Assembly (NCBI GenBank): GCA_038503035.1
Contig: JAVSML010024257.1
Location: 248,001-312,000 of the forward strand
Reading direction: 5' to 3'
DNA length: 64,000 bases
Origin: Crocodylus rhombifer
Taxonomy: Eukaryota > Chordata > Crocodylia > Crocodylidae
The notes beneath the pieces were generated by a model. That model was given only the letters and a program-made list of their open reading frames with translations. It did not search any database and had not been told where the DNA came from. The translations under genes were made by a program, and so were the position numbers. Shown here in pieces: positions 55,355 through 64,000 of this stretch (position 1 is its first letter; each line of letters starts with the position of its first letter).

Positions 55355-56637
55355 GCCTGTGCGAATATGCAACTATTCAATCCAGTTTCAGATCCAGCTG
55401 CTTTGGATGCCAGGGATCTGATCCAGAGCTCTGGACCAGGTTCCCTCTTTGATCTGGCCAAAGCGGCTCTGAAGCTTCGGAGCTACCTCAGAGATCTGAC
55501 CATAGGGTATAATGGGGAATCAATTAAATATCTATAACTGTTATTTTTTGTCTGATTTGGATGACACATGCAAGGTTGGTAGCTTCTGCTGAGAGCATGA
55601 AGCCTGCCAAGTGTCAAGAGGATCGGCATAGGGCTTTGGGGGGAACTGCATCCCAAATTCTTCAAAGCAAAACTCATGTCACTTGTATGTATTACACCAA
55701 AACTCATGTCACTTGTATGTATTACACCAGGAGAAAACTGCAGGGGTGGTAGCCCCTGGTGAGGCCACAAAGCCTGCCAAGTTTCAAGGAGATTGGTGCA
55801 GGGGTTTGTGGGGAACTGCACCTCAAGCTTCTGACAGGCAAAACTCATGACACAGATGACCCTGTGTGTGTTAAGGTGCAGCAGGGTGAAAACTGCAGGG
55901 ACAGTGGCCCCTGATGAGGCCATGAAGCCTGCTAAGTTTCAAGGAGATAAGTGCAGGGGTTTTAGGGAAACTGAACCTCAAGCTGTGGACAAGCAAAACT
56001 CATGACATGGGTGACACTGTGTGTGTTAAGGCACAGCAGGGTGAAAGCTGAAGGGATGGTAGCCTCTGCTGTGGCCACAAAGCCTGCCAGCTGTCGAGGA
56101 GATCAGTGCAGGGATTCTAGGTTCTGGGGCCCTGCACCTCTAGCCGCTGACAGACAAAACTCGTGACATGGGCACTTGTGCAACTGACTGTCTCTGTCTT
56201 GGGGCAGTTGATTGTCTGTATTGATTCTTTCCTCTCCTTAGTGGGGGGTTTTGTAGGTGTTAATTGTTGCTAATTAACTGGTTACATTAGCTAGCAATTG
56301 TGTATTGAGCTGGTCCCTGAGTGAATCATGACTGATTGGTAACTGGTAACAGTAGCTTAGCAGCCAGGCCTGCAGTAGTTCCCCCAAACACAGACACAGT
56401 TGCACAAGCACCTGTATCACGAGTTTTGTCTGTTAGCAGCTAGAGGTGCAGGGCCCCAGAACCCCACTATACCTATCTCCTCGACAGGTGGCCGGCGTTG
56501 TGACTGCACCAGGGGCCACCATCCCTGCAATTTTCACCCTGCTACACCTTAACACACACAGTGTCACCCTTGTCATGAGTTTTGCTTGTCTGCAGCTTAA
56601 GGTGCAGGTTCCCCCAAACCCCTGCACTTATCTCCTC
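55355..56637. mobile_element. Foldback element with about 155-bp tandem repeats
   Basis: The left arm holds about four tandem units starting near 55,573, 55,746, 55,901 and 56,056, each with GAGGCCACAAAGCCTGCCA, GATCGGTGCAGGGGTTT-like and GCAAAACTCATGACA blocks. Unit one contains an extra 30-bp duplication (55,670-55,699 and 55,700-55,729). The right arm (about 56,391-56,637) is inverted: GAGTTTTGTCTGTTAGCAGC, then GGGGCCACCATCCCTGCA. The arms meet a 190-bp loop near 56,200-56,391, whose borders pair (TTGTGCAACTG / CAGTTGCACAA). The right arm is cut by the PLE at 56,638. No coding capacity. Confidence 0.75.
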
Positions 56638-56765
56638 ATTCAATAAGCTTTCATAAATGACAGCCTACTTCATAGCATCTGACAAAGTATGCATTTAAAG
56701 CTAAAAGCTTATGCATTTTGAACAAGTTAGTGTCTATGTTGCCACTCTGTCTTCTGCTTGATTTC
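56638..56765. mobile_element. Second palindromic mini-PLE
   Basis: Left half ATAAGCTTTCATAAATGACA then GCCTACTTCATAG (minus-strand pLTR end) and right half CATCTGACAAAGTATG, AAAGCTTATGCATTTTGAAC and GTTAGTGTCTATG form an inverted pair like the 37.8-kb copy. Minus strand keeps GAAA (56,652-56,649) with a CTATGA box; plus strand has CTGACAA (56,679-56,685) and AAAA. No target duplication was resolved, because the left part is truncated against the tandem-repeat element. Confidence 0.65.
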
Positions 56766-56942
56766 AGATGGACATGGCCAGTAGTGGATCCAGGAACAGG
56801 GCCAGGGGTGTGTGTGCTCACTACTTCGGCTGTGCCATGTATGCCCAGTGAGCTCTGATCTCACTGCCCAACCAGCACGGGTTCCTGCCAGAACCCTGTG
56901 TGAACAATGAGCTCTGAGCTCACCGGAGAATGGGAGCAGGAT
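56766..56942. other. Short unique spacer
   Basis: Nothing recognised. Confidence 0.4.
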
Positions 56943-58495
56943 CTTTCATAGTTGTTAGGGGCTGGAAGGACCTTACAGATCATTGGGTCCAGCCCCCTGT
57001 ACTTGGGCAGGAAAGACTGCTGGGATCCCATCTTGACCCAGCAAGATGGGAGTCAAGCCACTTTTTGAAGATCGCCAGGGTAGGTGACTGTACCACCTCT
57101 GGGGGGAGCCTGTTCCAAACCCTCGGTATTCAGCTTGTAAAGAAGTTTTTCCTTATGTCTAGCCTGAAGCAAACCTCAATCAGCTTGTACCCATTATTTT
57201 GTGTCCTTCCCTGGATGGGCTTGGTGAAGAGATGCTCCCCCAGACCCTGGTGTACACCCTGGATGCACTTATATGCTTCCATCAAGTCCCTTCTGAGTCT
57301 TCTCTTCTCCAGGCTGAACAGTCCCAAGTCTTTCGGCCTCTCCTCATATGACCTGGTCTCTAGGCCTCCAATCGTTTGTGTGGCCCTCCTTTGAACTCTC
57401 TTGAGCTTCTCCACATCCTTCCTGAAGTGTGGCATCCAGAACTAGACACAGAACTCCAGCTGCAGTCTTACCAAGGATGAGTAGAGAGGGAGGATGACAT
57501 TCTTAGCCTTGCTTGAGATGCCTCAGTAGATGCATGCCAGTGTTTGATTAGCTCTGCCAGCTACAGCATCATATTGGTCGTTTATTTTCATTTTCTTGTC
57601 TATCACGACACCCAGGCCTAGTTCTCATATGGTACTAGCAAGCATAGCACTGCCAAGCCTGTAAGTGTGTTGTGGATTATTTCTCCCCAGATGGAGCAGT
57701 TTGCATTTTTCCATATTAAACAACGTCAGGTTGAGGTCCTCCCACCTCATGAGCCTGTCCAGGTTGGCTTTTATTACCAGCCTGTCTTTGAGGGTGACCA
57801 CATTCCCCCATAGTTTGGAGTCATCAGCAAACTTTGCTAGTTTGCTTTGAATACCTGAATCCAAATTGTTGATGAATATGTTGAAAAGCACTGGTCCAAG
57901 CACCGAACTCTGAGGGATGCTACTGGTCATCCTGCACCATGATGACTCAGTTCCATCAGTCAATATTCTCTGAATCCTACCACAGAACCAGTTACCTAGC
58001 CACTGGATTGTAAAGTAGTGGAGGCCGCATTTTCCCAATTTTTCACGAGGACTTCATGGGAGACAAGGTCAAATGCCTTTTTGAAGTCCAGGTATATGTA
58101 ACTTGATCATAGAAATAAATGAGGTTGGTCTGGCATGACCTGCCCGTAACAAAGCCGTGTTGGCTATCCTTCAGAATACTGCCTTCTGCTGGTCCATCTG
58201 TAATGGATTCTTTGATAATTTTCTTTAGGATTTTTCCAGGGGTTGAGGTCAAACTGATTGGCCTGTACTTTTCCGGGTCCTCCTTTCTCCCTTTCTTACA
58301 GATAGTCACCACACTGGCCTTTTTCCAGTCTTCTGGGACCTCTCCCAAGTGCCACAAGTCTTTAAATAACTTAGCCATTTGTTGTGCAATGACATCAGCC
58401 AGTTCTTTTAGCACCCTCAGGTATAGTTCATTTGGTCCTAGTGACTTATAGATATTTAGCTTTTGTAGGTGCTCCCCCACAAGATCTACACCAAC
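56943..58495 (-). mobile_element. CR1-8: 3' part of the outermost nested CR1
   Basis: The minus-strand 3'UTR tail is at 56,943 (CTTTCATAGTTGTTAGGGGC). ORF2 blocks: ATQTIGGLETRSYEERPKD (57,435-57,130); LAKFADDSKLWG and PQSSVLGPVLFNIF, with Gly to Ser in VPQGS (58,038-57,625); VPEDWKKASVVTICKKG and QHGFVTGRSCQTNLIYF (58,480-58,043). It stops at VGEHLQKLNIYK, where CR1-9 interrupts it. The 5' remainder is at 62,654-64,000. Confidence 0.85.
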
Positions 58496-60488
58496 TATGG
58501 GGGGTGGTCACCCCCACCATGATCAACCTGTATCCTGTCAATCAGGCTAATGCCCTTGGAAAAGCAAGCAGCAAGGCAGAGGTCTTTGACTTCAGGAGGG
58601 CCACCTTCTGTAAGCTAAGAAGGTTAGTAGGAGAGGCATTGGGGTATCGGCGTTTCAGTGAGATGGGAATCCAAGATGGGTGGTTGTTCCTCAAGGAGAT
58701 GATCCTCCAAGCCCAAAGGGAATGAGTCCCAATGCACACAAAGGTGGGCAGGAGTGCTAAGAAGTCCCCATGGCTCAGCAAAGGCATCCAGGGATGCCTG
58801 AGGGCAAAAAAGGAGGTGTACAAACAGTGGAAGGAAGGGGCTATCACCAAGGAAGATTACATCTCCGTTGCTCAGGACTGCAGGGAGGCTGTTAGGAAGG
58901 CCAAAACAGAGAAAGAGCTAGGGCTAGTGACCAGAATTAAGGATAATAAAAAATCCTTTTTCAAATACATAGGAAGTAAGAAGAAGGCACCGGGTAACAT
59001 GGGACCTCTACAGGATGGGCTTGGGAGTCTGGTGATTGTGGTAAATGAAAAAGCTGACTTCTTTAATGAATTCTTTGCCTCCATATTCCTGAACAGCGAC
59101 TGGGACATCTCCCCCACTAGAATTTTGGACAGACCCAGGGGAGGCACCACCATGCCTAGGGTCAAGGATGACCTAGTTAGGGAACTCTGGAGGGGCTGGG
59201 TGTATTTAAATCAGTAGGTCCAGGTGCTCTTCACCCGATGGTGCTGAGGAAATTGGCGGGAGTCATAGCGGGGCACCTGGCATGGCTCTATGAATGCTTG
59301 TGGGGCACTGGCCAGGTACCAGAGGTTTGGAAAAGGGCCAATGTAGTCCTCATTTACAAGAAGGAGAGACAGGAGGACCCCAGCAACTATAGGTCAGTCA
59401 GTCTTAACTTGAAGCCCTTGGGAAGACCTTTGAGAAAATTATCAAGGAGCACATCTGCAAGGGCCTGCCAGGGGAGAAGGCACCGGGTAATGTGGTTGCC
59501 CCTAAGGTAATGCTCAGGAGCAACCAACATTGGTTCATTGAGGGCAGGTCCTGCCTGACTAACTTGGTTTCTTTTTCTGAATAGATCACAAAGTCCCTTG
59601 GAAGAGGGTGCTGGGGTGGATGTCATCTTCCTGGACTTTAAGAAGGCCTTTGACATGGTTTCTCACCACATTCTCTTTAAAAAAACTAGGTGACTGCCTC
59701 ATTGAAGCCTACACAGTCAGATGAGTGGCAAATTGGCTAGATGGTTGCACCCAGAGAGTGATGGTGAACGGGTCATTTTCAACCTGGAGGGATGTGGGCA
59801 GTAGAGTCCCCCAGGGCTTGGTCCTGGGACATGTACTGTTCAACATCTTTATCAGCAATCTGGATGTGGGTGTGGAATGCACGCTGTCCATATTCACTGA
59901 TGACACCAAGTTGTGTGGTGAGGTGGGCACGCTGGAGGGGAGGGACAGAATCCAGCTAGATCTAGACAGGTTACAGAGGTGGGCGGATGAGAATAGGATA
60001 GAATTCAATGCAGACAAGTGCAAGGTGGTGCATCTAGGGAGAAGGAACCAGCAACATACCTATAGGCTCAGGAACAACCTTCTTGTCAACACGGTTGCAG
60101 AAAGGGATTTAGAGTCATTGTTAACTCCAGGATGTTAACTTCATTGTTAACTTCCTCACCAAGACGAGGAAGTAGTCAGTAAGGCTAACAGCACCTTGTC
60201 ATGCATCTACAGATGTATCATAAGCAGGTCCAGGGAGGTGATCCCTCCCCTCTATACAGCACTGGTCAGGCCCCCGTAGGAGTACTGCATCCAGTTCTGG
60301 GTGCTGCACTTCAAGAGGGATGTGGCTAGTATTGAGAGGGTCCAGAGGAGGGCCACTCGCATTGTCAAGGGGCAGCGGGGCACGGCCTAAGAAGAGAGGC
60401 TAAAGGGCCTGAACCTATTCAGCCTCCACAAGAGAAGGCTGAGAGGGGATCTGATGGTCATTTACAAACTCACTAGGGAGGACAAGCA
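58496..60488 (+). mobile_element. CR1-9: middle nested CR1, main part
   Basis: Plus-strand ORF2 from the endonuclease end (VFDFRRATFCKLRRLVG) through the linker (SAKKSPWLSKGIQGCLRAKK, IKDNKKSFFKYIGSKKK; 58,732-59,217) and RT (VPEVWKRANVVLIYKKE, 59,238-59,510; VPQGLVLGHVLFNIF and FTDDTKLCG, 59,725-60,138). It ends at HKRRLRGDLMVIYKLTREDK near 60,488, where CR1-10 enters. It has several frameshifts and stops. The 3' end resumes at 62,392. Confidence 0.85.
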
Positions 60489-62391
60489 GGTCCTGCAGGG
60501 AGCAAACCAGGAAAGCCAAAACTGCAACTGAACTCCAACTAGCTTCAAGCATCAAGGGCAATAAAAAGTCCTTTTTCAGATATGTGGGGAACCAGAGGAA
60601 AAGCAAGGGCAACATTGCTTTTTTGTCAGTTGCCCCTGCTGAACCAGATGGGGCAGCTGACAACTGACACCCAGGAAAAAGCCAACCTATTAAATGGGTA
60701 CTTCGCGTCAGTCTTTCATCAGTCCCTTGGGATGTCCATGCCCGCTAAGGGACAGGGAGATCCGGGTGGGGGAGATCCCCTGCCCTCCATAAATGCTGAC
60801 CTCATGAAGGAACATCTTGAGAAGCTGGATATCTTCAAGTCAGCTGGTCCTGACAATCTACACCCCAGGGTAGTCAAGGAGCTGGTGAGTGTCATAGCCC
60901 AGTCCCTGGCACAGATCTTTGAAAACTCCTGGTGCTCTGGTGTAGTGCCTGAAGACTGGAAGAAGGCCAATGTGGTGCCTATCTTCAAGAAAGGGAGGAA
61001 AGTGGATCTGGCTAACTATAGGCCCATCAGCCTGACTTCTATCCTGGGGAAGATCTTAGAAAAGTTTATTAAAGAGGCCATCCTTAATGGACTGGCCAAT
61101 GCCAACATCCTAAGGGATAGCCAGCACGGGTTGGTTGCGGGTAGGTCTTACTTGACCAATCTCATTTCCTTCTATGACCAGGTGACCTATCACCTGGATG
61201 AGGGAGAAGAGATTGATATCATATATCTTGACTTCAAAAAAGTCTTCAATCTGATATCCCATGATCACCTCTTGGCGAAACTGGCCAGTTGTGGCCTTGG
61301 GTCCACCACGATCCGCTGGCTGGGAAATTGGCTCCATGGTCAGATCTAGAGGGTGGTAATTGACGGAAGTCAATCAACATGGTGTCTTGTGACCAGTGGG
61401 GTCCCCCAAGGCTTGTCTTTGGACCTATATTCTTCAACATCTTCATTAATGATTTGGACATTGGAGTCAGAAGCGGACTGGCCAAGTTTGCCGATGACAC
61501 CAAACTTTGGGGCAAAGCATCCATGCCAGAAGACAGGAGGGTGATCCAGGCTGACCTGGACAGGCTCAGCAAATAGGCGGACGAGAACCTGATGGTGTTT
61601 AACACTGAAAAATGCAAGGTTCTCCCCCTTGGGAAGAAAAACCTGCAGCATCCTTATAGGCTCGGCAGTGCTACACTGGCTAGCACTACGGAAGAAAGAG
61701 ACGTGGGGGTCATTATTGACCACAAGATGAACATGAGCCTGGAATGCGATGCTGGAGCTAGTAAAGTGACCAAAACACTGGCTTGCATCCATAGATGCTT
61801 CTCAAGCAAATCCCGGGATGTCATTCTCCCCTTGTACTTGGCCTTGGTGAGGCCGCAGCTGGAGTACTGCGTCCAGTTTTGGGCTCCACAATTCAAAAAG
61901 GATGTGGAGAAGCTTGAGAGAGTGCAGAGAATAGCCACACGCATGATCAGAGGTCAGGAAAACAGACCTTACGACGACAGGCTGAGAGCCATGGGGCTCT
62001 TTAGCCTGGAAAAGCACAGGCTCAGGGGTGATCTGATGGCCACCTATAAGTTTATCAGGGGTGACCACCAGGATCTGGGGGAACGTTTGTTCACCAGAGC
62101 GTCCCAAGGGATGACGAGGTCAAACAGTCATAAACTACTGCGAGACCATTTCAGGCTGGACATAAGGAAGAATTTCTTTACTGTCCAAGCCCCCAAGGTC
62201 TGGAACAGCCTGCTATCGGAGGTGGTTCAAGCATCTACACTGAACACCTTCAAGAGCAAATTGGATGCTTATCTTGCTGGGATCCTATGACCCCAGCTGA
62301 CTTCCTGCCTTTTGGGCGAGGGGCTGGACTCGATGATCTTCCGAGGTCCCTTCCAGCCCTAATGTCTATGAAATCTATGAAATCTATGAAT
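60489..62391 (+). mobile_element. CR1-10: innermost nested CR1
   Basis: 5'-truncated at GTCCTGCAGGGAGCAAACCA, the same point as position about 14,530 of CR1-1. ORF2 is open for 255 codons (60,582-61,349: SAGPDNLHPRVVKELVS, VPEDWKKANVVPIFKKG, IDIIYLDFKKVFNLISH). After a TAG at 61,347 comes a frameshift near 61,410; FADDTKLWG follows, then a TAG near 61,575, and 232 open codons to the natural stop at 62,290. The 3' tail is three TCTATGAAA units. It is a sister of CR1-1 and retains Tyr where CR1-1 has its premature stop. Confidence 0.92.
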
Positions 62392-62653
62392 TGGGGGAGG
62401 CTCTGTTCCATATTGGCCATATTGTTAGAGAGAAGGTTCATGCTGGAATGGACTCCCAAGTGAGGTGCCAGGCTCTGGAATGGACTCCCAAGTGAGGTGG
62501 TGCTCTCTCCTACCTTGGGGGTCTTCAAGAGGAGGCTGAACAGATATTTTGCTGGGGTTATATGACCCCGGCACCTGTTCCTGCCCAGGGCAGGGGGTCA
62601 GACCTGATGATCTATTTAGGTCCCTTCTGACCCTAAGCACTATGATACTATGA
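62392..62653 (+). mobile_element. CR1-9: 3' part
   Basis: It begins GGGGGAGGCTCTGTTCCA, continuing the interrupted ORF2 C-terminus (LFHIGHI then GMDSQVR), and ends with the 3'UTR block GGGGGTCAGACCTGATGATC and an ACTATGATACTATGAA tail. A 34-bp stretch around GGAATGGACTCCCAAGTGAG is tandemly duplicated. Confidence 0.8.
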
Positions 62654-64000
62654 ATACCAACGTGATGTACTAATTCAGGAGTTTGGTTTTGTCCTGAGTG
62701 TTGGTTATCATCCATCCCATTTCATTCATATGTCCTATGCTTCCCTTATTTTGTCTCTGATTTCCTACATATCTAAAGAAGGACTTTTTGTTGTCTTTGA
62801 TTCTGCTTGCCAATCTATATTTGGTTTGTGCTTTTGCTGTCCTGATCTGCCCCCTACAAGTGCAGACAGTTGCCAAGTACCCTTCTTTGGTAGTTATTCC
62901 TGACTTCCATCCTTTGTAGGCTTCTCATTTTAATTTCAGGAGGTCCATGACTTACCTGTTGAGCCAAGGGGTCTCTCCGCCCTTTGCCTTTCTTATGAAA
63001 GGGAATGGACTTTCTTTGAGCTTTTAGGATCACTTCCTTGGGGAATGACCACTCTTCTTGTACCCCCTTCCTCATTGGACCATGGTCCTGCAGGGCCTTG
63101 CCAACCAATCCTCTAAACTTATGGAAGTCAGCTTTTCTAAAACCAAGGATTTCTACTTTACTGGTCAATTTCCCTGATTTACAGTGGATGGAAAAAGTGA
63201 TCATCTCATGGTCACTGTTGCCCAGTTTCCCTTGAATGCTCAGGTTGCTCACTAGATCATCCCCTTTGGCTAGAACCAAGTCTAGGAGTGCCTTGCCCTT
63301 GATCATCCCGTAGACTTCTTGCATTAGATAGAGCTCCTGAATGTAAGTGAGGAAGCTTTGTGAGTGATTGGATCTAGCTGAGTGCTCATTCCACGAGATG
63401 TCTGGGTAGTTGATGCCAGGTCTCCAGAGAATTCCTGGTTGAGCTGTTGCTCTTGGTTTGGAGGTCTGTAATAAACTCCTATGGTCAAATCCCCTTCCCC
63501 ATGGTCTCCCCGTATGTTGACTCAGAGAGTCTCAAGTTGCCCTTCTTTGTTTCCAAGCTTCACTTCTAGGGAGGTGTAATGTTCCTTCACACAGAGAACA
63601 AGTCCACCACCCTTCTTCCTAACATGATCCTTCCTATACAGGGATCCTCTATGCATGTGGTCCAGTTATAGGTGGAGTCCCACCAGGTCTCTGGGATCCT
63701 TATGAGGTCATATTGGTCATATAGGAGGGCCAGTTCCTCTTGTTTGTCTCCCATGATTCTGGCATTAGTGTACAGGAAACTAAGCCGGCTGTTGGAGGTC
63801 CTAGGCTTTTGGGTGAGCTGTGGAATAACCTGTCCATTGGCTGGTGTTAGAGAAAGCTTCCTATTGTACCCAGAGATGTTGGTTTTGAGGTTGCCATTTT
63901 TGGGGGTTGAGCTAGTGGTTGTTGGCCTGTCCCCGGCAATCTCAGTTTAAAGCCCTATCTAGGAGGTCCGCCATTATAGCCAAGAAAAGCTGCTACCCCT
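62654..64000 (-). mobile_element. CR1-8: 5' part of the outermost CR1, continuing past the window
   Basis: On the minus strand the frame approaching the junction reads DKTKLLN, a stop, then YITLVF, corresponding to the conserved LLNxYFASVF, so it joins CR1-8. Blocks: ASRIKDNKKSFFRYVGNQR (62,876-62,670); VYGMIKGKALLDLVLAKGD and GNSDHEMITF of the endonuclease C-terminus (63,324-62,854). Endonuclease N-terminal and ORF1 3' sequence extend to the window edge (stop-containing). ORF1 and the 5' end lie beyond 64,000. Confidence 0.82.

Noticed and set aside
55560..56200. CRISPR-like repeat array
   Set aside because: Units are about 155 bp and similar over their whole length, with no spacer structure, in a vertebrate genome.

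Overview
The window is vertebrate nuclear DNA, most likely from a crocodilian (a turtle is the main alternative). The evidence is indirect: many CR1 LINEs of several subfamilies, Penelope-like elements with GIY-YIG coding remnants, hAT and foldback DNA elements, a mammal-like CpG-island promoter, and no compact operon-like gene arrangement. I find no intact host protein-coding gene. The only sign of a host gene is the CpG island at about 4,960-5,800, with CRE, GC-box, CCAAT and NRF1-like sites and a good splice donor on the minus strand. The DNA to its left (1-4,960) could be the first intron of a minus-strand gene.

Layout. 1-5,000: AT-rich unique DNA with a 519-bp Tigger/pogo remnant and a CR1 tail. 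5.0-6.4 kb: CpG-island promoter, followed directly by a 621-bp inverted-repeat element. 7.5-8.0 kb: a Penelope-like (PLE) inverted pLTR copy with a hammerhead-ribozyme-like motif, broken by a hAT MITE. 11.5-17.6 kb: a foldback MITE, then a PLE with inverted pLTRs and a GIY-YIG gene remnant, split by a 2.6-kb CR1 and about 1 kb of unclassified DNA. 21.4-28.7 kb: CR1 pile-up in which a near full-length 4.4-kb CR1 (5'UTR, ORF1, ORF2, 3'UTR) sits inside an older CR1 of the same orientation. 29.6-31.1 kb: two hAT elements with 8-bp target duplications. 32.7-34.2 kb: a decayed coiled-coil coding sequence on the minus strand. 34.4-39 kb: MITE, PLE fragments and a 229-bp palindromic PLE with a perfect 10-bp duplication. 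40-42.6 kb: a TIR-bounded 2.6-kb element carrying a gag-like ORF. 42.9-49.1 kb: foldback elements, an internally deleted CR1 and a hAT-like element. 49.1-55.3 kb: mostly unique DNA plus one CR1. 55.4-56.8 kb: a foldback element with 155-bp tandem repeats, cut by a palindromic PLE. 56.9-64.0 kb: three CR1s nested inside each other, the outermost running off the window.

None of the transposon ORFs is intact; all carry stops, frameshifts or deletions. The most interesting theme is the repeated occurrence of inverted PLE termini whose CTGATGA / stem / GAAA layout matches hammerhead ribozymes, at four loci and in both orientations. Hammerheads in Penelope-like elements are already known as a class; the palindromic two-ribozyme mini-elements and the TIR element with the gag-like ORF deserve a second look. 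All calls were made by reading the sequence, with no database search.
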